A stretch of DNA of 64,000 nucleotides from positions 1,204,408-1,268,407 of the forward strand of contig FJOG01000013.1 of the NCBI GenBank assembly GCA_900073065.1, in the 5' to 3' direction. The stretch is from Phialocephala subalpina (Eukaryota > Ascomycota > Leotiomycetes > Helotiales > Mollisiaceae). Position numbers and translations under genes: made by a program. Positions 10,051 to 21,096 of this stretch are shown piece by piece (positions within the stretch are counted from its first letter, which is position 1; every line of letters starts with the position of its first letter). The notes beneath the pieces were generated by a model. The model was not told the DNA's origin. It did no database searches and saw only the letters and a program-made list of their open reading frames with translations.

Positions 10051-11575
10051 TCATCTGTCTTTTCTCTCAAGAGCTTTACTTTCTCTCCCGTCATTGCACA
10101 CGAAGGCAAAGTCATCATAGAGCACAAAATAGTCGCAGCTGTCCGTCTCGATCCCAATGTCGACAAAGTCCTCATAGAAGCCTTCGACCACCACACTATA
10201 CTACTGCCAACTCAGACTAGTGCCATCAATCGTAGTGATTGGAATGCATTGGCTATCGAAGCAAGCGTTGATATCACAAGTCGTGCCACCTTCACCATCT
10301 TGCATAGCCCAAAAGCTGAAGGCATAAGTTCCACTTCCACAGACTGGTGCTGTCTGCGTCATAGAGAAGGAGCATGGCGTAGGATTGTTGCAGTTTTGAT
10401 GATATACCATCCTACCACTGGTTAGGAATGTCCGACTTGGGGGGACTTTTGGAAATGACCTACATCTCCTGCGAACCACCATGCGGGTCGTAAGTCATAA
10501 CACAAGGAACCATGTTGTTGACACCATTCATGACCCATGGTGTTATCTGATCATAGGGTGAGACTTCAACGATATCCTCGAATCCAGGATTGGACAAGAC
10601 ATTGTCGTAGTTCGAGCAGATCTCTAACGCCGAGGAAGTAGCGGCGCTTGGAGCTACAGTCGTAGAAGACGCTGCTGCAATACTGGGGAAGGCCGCGGAA
10701 CTGCATACACTCGTCGATGGAACTATGCTCGATTCAGGAGCAATAAACGAGACGTCGTCAATTTCTACCAGAGCAACACAATTGCTGACCTTCATTCCAA
10801 CATTGAAGGTGAGAGGTTAGCTGGAGCCTTGATATTGCCGTGAGAAGTAGACAAAGGTTGGATCGTAAATATTTCCAGGGTTTGATGTAGCTCCAACAGG
10901 TGCACAATCTTCATCGAAGCAGATCGACAAAGCGCAAGGAGCCAGCCGCAGGTTCACCGTCCAAAAGCCGAGGATGTACTGTGTGGTAGCACAGACCACA
11001 GCGTGTATCCGATCGGGATACTCGTGTTCCAGGTCCACATGCCGCTTTGATTTTGTCAGCAAGATTTCTCCTCTAACAAGATATGGTACACTTACATTCC
11101 ATCAAGACTGTTATGACCAGATGAGTAAAGATTTACGGCCATCTCTGAGCAGCCACCATTGCAAGTCAGTCCCCAGGGTTGCTGAGTGTTGATGCTGCCT
11201 GGACTCTGGAACCCGCTGTTGATGATTAGATTGGTGCCAAGAGGCGCGTTGCACATCGGAGCTGAGCTCGAAGCGCATGTCGAAGCGGTGAAGGAGAAAT
11301 CATCAACCACCATGATTTGATCGCAGGACCCAGCTGATATGCCGACTGTCAAAGTTGTCTGGCCGCCGCCGATATACATCCTTTGATACTGTGACAATAT
11401 CTGGTAAGGGGAATCGATACTCGCAACGAGTTGGCAATCATTACCGAAACAGACATTCATGTTGCAGGCATATCCCGTATCGTATAGGTTTGTTGCCCAG
11501 AATTGGAGCATATAAGTGATGCCACAGATTGTGACAGTTTGGGGCATTGTCCAAGCTACCTGAGTCTGGCTGCGA
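10051..11575 (-). pseudogene. Decayed secreted protein with CBM4/9-like repeats
   Basis: Three related Cys-containing repeats run on the minus strand. The pattern is a start near N(L/V)xxx(S/N)PGF(E/Q), a middle with an (Y)xLxFW core, a C-x-C(F)-x-x-(D/N)-C segment and an end (V/I/Y)DD(V/F)(S/A)F. This resembles galactose-binding-like or CBM_4_9 repeats of fungal secreted proteins. The first repeat lacks its N-terminal half, and no signal peptide connects in frame. Repeats 2 and 3 each contain an in-frame stop inside otherwise conserved sequence: TAA at 10817-10819 and TAG at 10201-10203. Repeat 2 also needs a frameshift near 11003-11022. Introns are still visible (for example 10412-10463). 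I read this as a pseudogene. Ser/Thr-rich linkers separate the repeats. Confidence 0.75.
10412..10463 (-). repeat. Pseudogene intron with ADE5,7-type hairpin
   Basis: 52-nt intron, donor GTAGGT, acceptor GGTAG; removing it joins GSQEM to MVYHQ in frame. Coding strand AAAAGTCC, nine bases, GGACATTC (10426-10450), the same layout as the ADE5,7 introns in an unrelated gene. Confidence 0.65.
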
Positions 11576-11639
11576 GATGAAGACGGACATCCTCAATATA
11601 TATGCGCAAGAGAAATGAGAAGTTACCTTGTTCATGAAG

Positions 11640-12119
11640 ATGATGAGGAATCAGAGGACGAGGCATCGTCAGAAGAGGATGGCAGTGACGGTGGTCAAGA
11701 CGTATGAATGCATTGGTCCTAAATCTCGTTCCTTCAAAGGCGAATGATCCAGATCTCCTGACCGCCTCTCATATCCTAGAATTGCAGGCGAGTCTGAGAA
11801 TAACACGGTCCCATGAGCTTCAGACGACCTCGTCCGTTACTTGAGCTGCCAAAGAACCAAGGTCGGCGTACGAATTCGAAGTTCCAATCCTGGATAGCTA
11901 TTCTTACCCAGTATTCACGCACGGCAAACTGTGCCAACCCACAAATCCCATGGCCTCTTCGAACCGAAAGTTCAATTCTTGACGACGTTTTCATCCTCAG
12001 CGACGAGGCACGAACGGAAGATCCATCCATGTGTTTGCCACCCAAGATCCTGCGAAGTCCGAGGGTCCTTCTTAGAAGCTCCCATCGGTCGTGCCGAAAT
12101 CTTGCCTGCGTTGAGCGTG
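11640..12119. other. Intergenic, no gene recognised
   Basis: An overlapping pair of ORFs (11776-12132 minus, 11813-12160 plus) shows no domain. A possible signal-peptide-like string (MHSYVLTTVTAILF) near 11720-11675 on the minus strand ends in a stop and may be a relic of the CBM-like gene's start. Confidence 0.4.
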
Positions 12120-12775
12120 GTGGGAACAACAAGAACAGCAGAGATCTCAGCGAGCGCTAGAAGGTAGTCCTTTGGGAAGTAGTCTGGCTGCTAACCACGG
12201 TATGCTCGTAGATGTACACAATCCAGGTACTACTTAGCTTATATACGGACGATCTCGATCTCATCATACTCGTAGGTCTATCCCTTACTTCCGCGGCCCA
12301 CTGAACGGCATTCCATCTCTTTTGCATATGTCTCATAGTCGTGTTCTGAAGTCGAGGCATGATGAAGCGTTCCGCCAGAATCCAAAGTTGCACCAACAGC
12401 TTGTCTTCATCGTCCAACTTCTGCTGCATCTCGGCGGCTTGAGTATCAAAGAGCTTGCCAAAGTTCAGTTCCTTCGCGGAGGTGATTCCCAGGTCTTGGT
12501 TGTACAGCCAACTTCAATATGAGCCGGAAGACCTTGGAGTCGACGTCGGAAAGGTCATATGTCAATGTCTGGGCTTCGGTGAACGATCTGCAGAATGCGG
12601 CTGCAAGACAGGTGATGTGTTACATGCGAAGCCTAGAGCATGGTCAACTCATTGTTTTCATGACTAAGCGAGATGGGAGCAACCAACTTTTGTGCACCAT
12701 GAACTTCTCTTGTTCCTCTCCCTCTCCCACATGGAACATCACGCCCTCATCCATGGACCCGAAAGACATCAGCAT
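12120..12775 (-). pseudogene. Decayed BTB/POZ domain gene, copy A
   Basis: Pieces of one fungal BTB/POZ protein follow in the right order but in different frames. They are a start MLMSFGSMDEGVMFHVGEGE with FMVHKSWLL, then LTYDLSDVDSKVFRLIL, then the C-terminal block DDEDKLLVQLWILAERFIMP, and finally PDYFPKDYLLALA. A TGA at 12644-12646 ends the first piece, and frame changes separate the others. I therefore call it a pseudogene. BTB domains are protein-protein adaptors; no partner can be inferred. Related relics lie at 14837-15573 and 28749-29701. Confidence 0.75.
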
Positions 12776-13572
12776 ACTTGTCGAAAAGTCGCTATTTAAG
12801 CGAATGGCGCCAATACATACAAGAAATCAAGAGACAGTTTGGCATTTTCGCTGCTCCTGGACTCTGGGGCGATGAGAGCGGTAGTCGATTCGGGTGACTT
12901 CTCGTTCACCGACTTGACTTCCATGCTTTCGCCGTCATACAAGATGCTTTCGGATAGGCTGGTACTAGCCAAAATACAATGTTCAGCCCGCTGGAATCAA
13001 GTAGATGCTTGAACGGCAAACTACATTGAGATGGAGGTCCAGAGATTTATCCAGACACGAAGGTTGCAAACTTTTGTTGATACGTCATGATGCTTCACTC
13101 TTCATTGTCACTTCTGCTTGAAGTTCTGCCAGCATGGAAGTATGCACTCTCTGCCTGAAAACCCCTTACATATTGCTAGACCTCATGTGAGTAGACGTCT
13201 TAGGTGGCATGCAAGTTAGAATGTCTCATCGCGTTCTTTATTTCGCTTGAAGTCTATTGCCGAATTCTTTCCCGATAGCCTAGGTATAGATTTTCCTACC
13301 CGGGATGCCCTTAACCGGACTCGAACTGGACCCGAAACCACCGAAATTTCCGTCCAGTTCAGTAGTTCCACTAATCCAGGTTTGACCTCTGCTGTGTAGA
13401 ATGGCATGATCTATTGTATCAGTTGGACCAGAGGCTCTGAAGCTCCATCATGCCATCTTCGCTCCGCTCCACTACCTTCCAGATATATACCCACAGGCGC
13501 TCCCCTCTTCCTCTGAATAACAGCAGCAGCAACAACAACCGTTCTACTCAATTCCAGCCATCTTGCACAACA
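12776..13572. other. Intergenic, upstream of the decarboxylase-like gene
   Basis: No gene seen. The 3' part is the 5' region of the next gene; an upstream in-frame ATG at 13450 extends that ORF through an N/S/R-rich stretch that may be 5' leader. Confidence 0.45.
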
Positions 13573-14388
13573 ATGTCATTCGTCAAACGCAACCTTGAAA
13601 AGCAGATTATCCCTAGCTTTCCAGGGAAAGAATCCACATTCGAAGCCGATGTTCTATCAGTCATATACGAAACGGAACGGGCCGCACTTGAGGCGCTCGT
13701 CCCCCCAGGACTCCGGCTGAGGGGTGAGCCGGCAGTGGAGGTCGCCATGAACGTCTTCCATAAGACAAACTTCAGCGTTGCGTACAAAGAGAGTGCCCTA
13801 GCCATCTGCGTTACTGACGAGAAGAACCGAATCGACGGCAAATACATTGTGGCTATGACTCTCGACACAGACATCGGAACATTTCTTAGGCGCGAGGCCA
13901 ACGGGTTTCCCAAGAAAATCGGCGATGTCAACGCGAACTATAGCGGGGATCGCTTTACCGCCTATTGTGCACGGCACGGCGTTTGCTATGCATCTTTCAG
14001 CTCTGACTGCTCGCGAGAGCCAAACGACAAGCGGTTCGCCGACATAGCGGCGCAGTTTACGAAGACTGTGAGCAAAGAGTCTTCTGTTATTGCGGCTTTC
14101 GACTACATTTGGCCAATGGGCCTTCGGAAGAGAGTCAAGCCCTTGTTACAGCCAATGTGGTTGCACATGCAACCGACAGAAACGAAGGCAGGTTTTGGAG
14201 AGGTCAACCTCAACTGGTCCAAACATGATCCTTGGGCTAGTCTGCTTGTTGTGAAGGTCCTGGGCTCGACGATTACTTCTGGCCATATCACCTTGACCAA
14301 CGCCGACGATAAATATTATACCGAGATCGATCCTGAAACGTTTCTTCCTTACTCGTTCAGCTCCTTGGGCGAGCCACCCGAGAACTGA
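13573..14388 (+). CDS. Acetoacetate decarboxylase family protein
   Basis: Intronless ORF of 271 residues from the ATG at 13573 (ACAATG context). It fits the acetoacetate decarboxylase (ADC) fold family. A Lys-Lys pair sits in the characteristic GFPKKIGDV segment, where ADC carries its Schiff-base lysine. Upstream lie VPPGLRLRGEPAVEV and downstream PTETKAGFGEVNL, as in fungal ADC-like proteins. Real substrates of fungal members vary, and many are secondary-metabolism or unknown enzymes, so decarboxylation of acetoacetate is not shown. An in-frame upstream ATG (13450) would add 41 residues rich in S, R and N that could be a mitochondrial presequence, but I prefer the shorter form. It stands alone between two decayed BTB genes. 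Confidence 0.8.
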   Translation: MSFVKRNLEKQIIPSFPGKESTFEADVLSVIYETERAALEALVPPGLRLRGEPAVEVAMNVFHKTNFSVAYKESALAICVTDEKNRIDGKYIVAMTLDTDIGTFLRREANGFPKKIGDVNANYSGDRFTAYCARHGVCYASFSSDCSREPNDKRFADIAAQFTKTVSKESSVIAAFDYIWPMGLRKRVKPLLQPMWLHMQPTETKAGFGEVNLNWSKHDPWASLLVVKVLGSTITSGHITLTNADDKYYTEIDPETFLPYSFSSLGEPPEN

Positions 14389-14836
14389 AGGTCTGATACG
14401 GGGATGTTGCATTGCTTTGAGCTTCCAGGTTTCTGGGCTTGAGGGACTCTGAACAGTAACTACTGTCCCTTCTGGCGCTTTTTTTTCTGTACTTAGATCT
14501 ATAGACTTCAATCAGACAATATGGCAGAATCATCTCAGTGCACTTGCTACGCTTTGGAATACCTCGCGTGAGCGAAATGTATAGGCAGCACGAAGTAGGA
14601 GCGTCTCGTAACTTTCTTTGTTCGAAAATCGGAGGCTTCCCATGAAATACCTCAACGTTTCACGAGTTCCAGTAATTTCTAGTGTTGGGCCAGAGACGAT
14701 CCACAGCGTTTCAATATATACTTAAAAGAAACTCGCTTCAGATACAAGTATTGAAATGCTCCGGCGCCGATGATGGGCTCTCCAACTTCTTCCTACACAA
14801 CATCGCCGGCAAGAAGTCAAGTCAAGAGTCAATACA
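14389..14836. other. Intergenic, no feature seen
   Basis: 3' region of the decarboxylase-like gene and 5' region of the BTB relic. No repeat or RNA gene recognised. Confidence 0.4.
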
Positions 14837-15573
14837 ATGGATAACAAGATGCAAGATATGGTGATCTTCAAGGCTGGGGCTGGTGATCAGCAGCAGGAGA
14901 CCTTCATGATCGAGAAGAGTCAGTCATCTCACTGAACACTAAATGAAATCAGAACTGACCTTGCCGGGTATCGTATGTGGACATTCGCGAGTCTTAGAAG
15001 CAGCGTTCACCGGCAGATTTTAAGAAGCAGAAACTCGAGTCTACCACCTTGACGATGTCGAGCCTATGTATTCTAGATGCTGCAATACTACTAGTTTAAT
15101 AAATAGCACCTTGCATTCTTGAACGATGGGATGCGTTTCGGTCTAGACTCATGGAGATTCTTCGACTTACGGTCAGATGACGAGCGAGACTTCAGTGTCG
15201 CCAAGTTGTGGATTCTCGCTGATAGGTTGATCATCCCCCGCCTCCAGAACCATATCATGAAGATCTTGATCCACTGGCTTGACATGGGGCACCACTTGGT
15301 TGGGAACTTCACATAGTTGGAGTCTCCTGAGGTATCTGCCGCCAGGTGGAAGCTATTTGTCTACACTAACACAGTTTCGAGAAGCGCTCTTCGACGTTAT
15401 GCCATCGCCCATGCAGCGAGCCACGGATACAACTGCTTGCTTACCCAGAGTTGGGATGAATATGCTGATGTCGCTGATCAAATGTGACTAGAAGTGATGG
15501 AATATAGGAAGAAGCACTTTCCTTATGCCGGTCTTCGTGAATACACGGCGACGCCGACGGATATGATGCTGTA
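14837..15573 (+). pseudogene. Decayed BTB/POZ domain gene, copy B
   Basis: It starts MDNKMQDMVIFKAGAGDQQQ, the usual BTB opening, followed by HSRVLEAAFTGRF, VYHLDDVEPM, VAKLWILADRLIIPRLQNH and VYTNTVSRSALRR, the order of a fungal BTB protein. In-frame stops interrupt it: TAA at 15021-15023 (after FTGRF), TAG at 15314-15316 and TGA at 15486-15488. One frame change is also needed near 15100. A probable intron begins GTCAGT at about 14918. The stops lie inside conserved sequence, so this is a relic rather than an intron-rich gene. Confidence 0.75.
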
Positions 15574-17182
15574 GGGAGATACTCCTGAATCCAGAGACTC
15601 ATTTCTAGTTCCCGAGGGCAGGTGATATGCGGAAGCAAGACTACTGGCATATCTACATCGAGGGTTAAGCGTGGTCTTGAAGGCAATTGCCATTCGAGGT
15701 TTCAGGATTTTCCCAAGTCATTTATCCCCACTAAAGGACCAACATTGGTAGTAGTGAATCAAAGGTTATATGAAAAGGATACAAAGGCAATGAATCGTAC
15801 ACTAGGACCAGACAAAAACATTGCTTGCTATTGATGTTTACACATAGAACAAAGGTGACTGTTTGACCAACTTCGGCTCAACTGTCTCTTTACTCCTTCC
15901 CTAAAATATCTCAATTTAGTATAAAGCACCTAGGAACGTCTGCTACCAACTGTAGAAACAGGCCCAAATCTTTGACGGGGCCCGAGCAGTGTCTGGTTGC
16001 AATGTACGCTTTGTAAAGCTTGAATCTTTGGCTAAATGTTCTTACTACAAGAGGACTTTTGATCAGACGTCCTTAGGTGTAATGTCTCTGGGTTTCTATC
16101 TAAACATTTATCAGTAGATTTAATAACGATAGAGGATTTGACAATCATGACATGAGAAGGCCTAATCAGCGAAAAGCAAGATTCCTAGAGGAAAGACTTT
16201 TCGCCGATGTCCTTGCATCAGCTCAATGCTAACCGTTGTCAACCACCAATACCTCTCTCACCCCACTCAAATACAAACATCAACGAAAAGCAAAATCCAT
16301 ACCCAAAAGACATTTCCACCCATATCCTCTCCTTAGCGGACTACCCCACGACTATCAACAAACTATTTACTACGAACATTCTCAGCCAGACGAGACGAAT
16401 AGCAACCGCTTCATCGCCATCGCCCTCGCTCAACAAAGCACTGAGTAAAGATTCATTTGTCACGGGCTGCAAACAACCGTTGTCATCGTGCTCGTCAGTC
16501 GTGCTCGTGCTCCCGAGATGAGGAATGAAAGAACCCGGGCAAGGATCTGATCCGTAAGAAGTCGAAGGGGCGTATTTAAAAGCGCTAGCGCGATGTGTCA
16601 GGGTATGGATCGCTGCTTTAATCAGCATCGGGTTGTTTGTATTATGTTCAGGACTTGTAGTGGCTGTAAAGTACTGAAATGGAAGAATGGACCTTTGAGG
16701 CGTGGAGATGAAAATGTAGGAGATGGGAAGTTGGGACATTGTGAATAGGAGAATGACCCAAGCTTGGAACCGAGATTCGAAATACAAAAAATAGCGAAAG
16801 TAGAGTACTTGAAACTCGAACGGACATTTTAGACTCGACGGCATCTTGATTCCAGACCCAACATTTGAAGGAAATAGTAGTGAGCACTCGCTCTAACACT
16901 ATCCAGGCCACATTATCCAGACTCTTTCAATCACCAATCCAAGAAGAGTAACCAAGCTGAAGAGAATTATCAATCTCAAATTACAAGTTATAGACAATAA
17001 CCAACACGGTCATTACGGCGTGCATACTCTCAACCCAAAAACACCACGCAATATGCAGAAGTCCTCCACCCGCCAAGGCTCGGAGAGAGTTCTATCAGGC
17101 CCTATATGCTGCACTAGCGAGGGCCATCTCTCCTCACCTTTCACCAGTCTAGATTTGAAGCTCCCCAAGGGGTCGGGGTAGC
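15574..17182. other. Intergenic, 1.6 kb, possible small ORF
   Basis: No gene is recognised. A minus ORF (16341-16844) contains an acidic-to-neutral stretch from an internal Met (MLIKAAIHTL, near 16624) that could be a small hypothetical protein, but no intron or domain supports it. GGGACATT words occur at 16733-16740. Confidence 0.45.
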
Positions 17183-18221
17183 CTATGCCATTCGATCAAG
17201 CAGCTCGTATCTCTCCTTCCCACCACTTATTCTTCTCCATAGCCCCATCGTCTTCCGCCCTGGACTTGTTCGATTTCCCTTCATCACCCACATATTCCAG
17301 CATGTCCAGAGACACATGCCCACCACGCCTGCGACAGCGAAGCCCGTCACGGTAAGCAAAAGCCAATGCTTGCCCATCCAGAAAATCGTCTGCGCGTCCT
17401 TTCCATGCCAACTACTCCCCTTCGAGATATTGAAGAAACTCCATGCAAAGCCCTTATACTCATCCGGCATCAGAATCCTCACATGCTCCATCGGCGGCCT
17501 CTCAGCACCCAAATATTGTTTCCAAATAACGCTCAAGAACAGCGGACCAGTACTGTACATCACAGTGATATACGGCATGAACCAATTCCTGTTATAGCCA
17601 GCAAGGGAATCGATGACGGTGTTGAAGAATGGGTGTTGGGGGATGGAGCCCATGGCATCGTTACTGATCCCTGTGGGCACGGTACGACGGACCCAGGCTG
17701 GGTAGGAGAGCAGAGGGTCGAGACGGCGATTGCAGCCGTCGTCGAGGTCGATGTAGATTCCGCCGTAGAAGTGGAGGACGAAGTAGCGGATTGCGTCGGC
17801 GCGTTGGATGGGGAAGGGATAGGAGTCGAAGGTTTCGAGGAACCAAGGGTATTCTGTTGCGATGAAAGCGCGGGACTTCTCGTCGGTCCAGAGCTGGGTG
17901 GTGTTAGCTGGGAGCTTGTTCATGAAGCTGAGTGATGTGTACCTTATATTCGTAATCATCGTGCAAATCTACGCAAGACTGCTGCCCTGCCTGCCATTGT
18001 GCTGGGATAGAGGCATTGATGTATGTTTGATGAATGATTTTCGGTATCAACTGTGTTCGATTCTCGATCAGATCTGAGCCCGGCGCCGGGATCTCAGCAC
18101 GAGTAATGGCATCTGCAGAGCCATCTTCGAACAGGAGACCGATGAGAGTGCTGAAAGCGTTCACGAGGAGGCCAATAATGAAGAGGTTGACCCCGAGGAA
18201 GATAATCGTCCCCTTGCGCAT
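17183..18221 (-). CDS. SUR1: Mannosyl phosphorylinositol ceramide synthase catalytic subunit
   Basis: Golgi glycosyltransferase that adds mannose from GDP-mannose to inositol phosphorylceramide (DXD sugar-binding family, Sur1/Csh1 group). The N-terminal signal anchor is GTIIFLGVNLFIIGLLVNAF. Then come PKIIHQTY, RADAIRYFVLHFYGGIYIDL with the DxD metal site (DLDDG), NDAMGSIPQHPFF and a C-terminal membrane helix (LLLTVTGFAVAGVVG) with a basic tail. Two exons: 18221-17943 and 17893-17183 (329 residues). The Met at 18221 gives the signal anchor directly; the longer ORF upstream is 5' leader. The partner subunit Csg2 is not in this window. The GDP-mannose transporter at 21951-23293 would supply its donor, though adjacency may be chance. 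Confidence 0.9.
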
Positions 18222-19495
18222 CGTGGATCGAGGAAGTGTGGTGGCAGGACAGGCGTAAGTTATTAGGTCATAGAATACACTACAGGTCGCAAAGGTCGTA
18301 CGTAAATTTCCTGTTCTGCATCGAGGGGGCTTGAGGATATATACAAGAGGAGTCGTCCGTTTGCAGGGTGGTCGAGGTTGACAAGGATAGCTCGCCAAGA
18401 AAGGTAATTTCGTCAAGTTAAAAATTTAAAAAGAGCGAATTGAAGAATAAAGTTATTCTAAATTTGTTTATGGAAGGAGGAATCAGAAGTCGGCGAGTAA
18501 ATGTTTAAACCATCGTACGAATTCAAAGCCACTTTCACAGTCAGCAAGAGCGACTGAGGGTGGTTTTATTCGAGCGTGGGATGCTCTCGCTCCAGTTTTC
18601 AAGGGGCTTTGCAGCGCGGCCTCGCCTCTGTCAAAATGTCCGTCTCCGTCTTCTTGGCTTTGAGCTGCGCCCGCCGTTTAACGCATCGCCATCGATACGC
18701 TTTTTGGTAAAGTCTTCTCTGTCATACTAACCACATTAAGGGATAGCATCACGTAGTGCATCTTTCTCGCAGCAAACATCTGCAAAACTATCTCAAATGA
18801 CCGGCTCCGGGATGCAGCGACGTAGTGGCTGCATAACCGAGCATAAGTCCCCTCACAAAATAAGAGCTTTGCACAAGTCAGTGTCAGTCTCATGGCATTT
18901 GATTGGATGTATCGCAAAGTCTAGAATACAGTAATCACCAAAATCGAGGTACGCGTGGCACGACCCTTGGCCCAACCGCGAGATGGCAGTGTCATTCAGG
19001 CGCGTCTTCCGAGGTCTATCATCTGATAATAGCGGTTGATGAACAGGAGACGTTATGCTTAAAAGCCTTCAATTCGCTACCGAATGCCTCAAATCATGGC
19101 AGTCGGGATTTCGGGGTTCTCTATATTATTGGTGCGTACTCGTCAGCGAGCGAACCGTATGCCTGTTTCCATTACCACGGAAGTATCTTTGCGCCGAAAG
19201 CCCTTGGAAGTCGGCCAGTTTAAGCTCGACAAGTCCCGAGCATGAGTGATCAAAGTTCTCCATGATGGGTCCTGATGTGGTACTCCTGTATGATCCGTAC
19301 GCTAAGCTTCATTCTGCAATCTCGCATTGGACACGCGAAAGCGAACCGTTCCGAGGAACCCATTCGAAGCTTATTCCGAGTTATTCGGCCGGTCGAGGTC
19401 TCGCTGTCGTATACTTTCGCACAATACGGGCGGTGGACAGGTGAAGCAGGCGTGAGGTTTGCTGATAACGAACTTTTGCCGAGTGGAAATTTCTC
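18222..19495. other. Intergenic, 1.3 kb, no gene recognised
   Basis: Between two minus-strand genes. Short ORFs at 18903-19223 (+) and 18678-18917 (-) show no domain, and the 5' half of the ORF 19275-19781 (+) falls here. No repeats noticed. Confidence 0.4.
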
Positions 19496-20780
19496 TCAAG
19501 TCATGTTCATCCCGGGCAGACTTCCAGGCATGCTACCAGGTATGGCATATTCCTCGCCCATAGCTCTCCTCCTCCATCGTAGCCCTTCCTGCTCTATCCT
19601 CTCCACCTCCCCTCTTGCTGCTCTGCTCTCCGCCTCAACCTCTCTCCTAGCCTCCTCTCTCAGATCCCTCTCCATCTCCTTCCCCTTCGCTCTACTCATA
19701 CTCGCTGGCTCAGACGGAGCATCTTCACCACCCCTAGTATTCTTCTTCCTCGGCCACAAAGAAGGCAACTCAATCTGCTGAAACCGTGGCTCAACAGCCC
19801 TCTCATCAAACCAAGTATGCAACCTCGCCTCCACCAACTGAGCAATCTTCGGCACATCCTGCAACCTCGACCTACTCCCCACCAAACTCCTGACCGAAAG
19901 ATCCAACCTATAATCATCCAAAAAACTAAACGCCAACATCGTAGCATTCAATGGACTTCCCGGTATGAAGCTAATCGACAACGTCCCACTGAACCTCACA
20001 ATGCTCACCGCCAACGCAACTGGCAGCACTGCAACCAACGGCTTGGGATAATTGAGTAACAGCTTCGTCTCCAAAGCCAAAGTGATAAAATCACTAAGAT
20101 CAACATCCATCCTAGCTTGTAGTCTCCCATGTTCCCTCGGCACACCACCAACTCCCTCCCCTCTACCAGCAGCGCTCATCCCATTCTCATCCACAGGAAT
20201 AACTCTGCAATTACTGAAAATCGGGAAATCCTCTCCTAGACTCAATTCCGTGACTTTGATCTCATCTAAGAAGTCAGGCCGTGAAGTCCCATTCAATGCC
20301 TTCGTAAGAGAAGTTAGAATCGCATCATCGTGCTGTGCGTCGCTTCGAAACTGTGCAATCGTCTGCGCGATCAGGACATTGAACCAATCTAGGCTTTCTG
20401 GCTGGTGACTATCCACATTATAATATGTTTTGCTTAAAATTGTATTTGTTGTAAGCTGCGGCGGAGCTCGCAGAACGCTGGAACGCTTTTTCGAGAGAGA
20501 GGGATGTTTAGGAGTAGAGGTTCGAAGAGAGAGGAGAGACCGTTTGTTTGCGAGGGTTCGGGAGCGTCGTTCTGTGGCTCGCAGGGCGGCGGTTACGTCT
20601 GGGGAGGGAGGGTCGCCGAAGATGAAGAATTTGATGAAGGCACCGATGAGGATTACGACGGAGAGTTGGCCAAGGAGGAGGCCTTGGGTGAAGGAGAGGC
20701 TGCGGATGTTAGCTAGAACGAGAGGAGGGGTGAGGAACGTACGAGGACTCGGGCTTTGGGAGGGGAGCCTCTGTAGACAT
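19496..20780 (-). CDS. MMM1: ERMES subunit Mmm1
   Basis: ER-anchored subunit of the ER-mitochondria encounter structure. Its SMP domain binds phospholipids and tethers to Mdm12/Mdm10/Mdm34. A short lumenal N-terminus ([12 protein letters not shown]) is followed by the membrane helix [21 protein letters not shown] (about residues 19-40), a basic linker, then the SMP domain from about residue 105 ([49 protein letters not shown]). The C-terminus is charged. Two exons: 20780-20743 (38 nt) and 20699-19496 (413 residues); the 43-nt intron is the shortest well-supported one here. A GTG at 20416 is not the start, since the frame continues upstream to the membrane helix. Divergent from the thioesterase relic. 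Confidence 0.95.
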
Positions 20781-21096
20781 TTTGGCTCAGGCGGAAGGAA
20801 AGGGTATGCTATCTGCGATCCATGAAATGTAATTGAGAGCTTTGCGCAGTCCTCAATTGGTGGTTGTCGGGATTTAAGTCAAGCTCTCAATGATCTGAAT
20901 TGGCTGAAACAGACGCGAACATTTTTGAGAGACGCGCAGCCAACGTCATTGGGCAGCCGAGGCTCGATCAGAACCTCGATGTCCATCTCAAAACCCACAA
21001 TTTCAAGACCATAACATTTCAATGATGTATGAATCCATATGACAGGATCCCGTCTTTTTTAGACCCTTTACACCGTTCTATAATCCACGAGCAAAC
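20781..21096. other. Divergent intergenic region, MMM1 / thioesterase
   Basis: 316 bp between divergent starts. No repeat or known site recognised. Confidence 0.4.

Noticed and set aside
13290..13330. tRNA-like B-box word (GTTCGAGTCC on the minus strand)
   Set aside because: The flanks do not pair into a T-arm and there is no acceptor stem or A-box.
16341..16844. 167-codon minus ORF
   Set aside because: No domain, no intron support, composition not clearly coding; kept only as a remark in the intergenic entry.
17366..17935. 189-codon plus ORF opposite the MIPC synthase
   Set aside because: Antisense to a well-supported exon; its sequence is Glu/Val-rich shadow of the enzyme.
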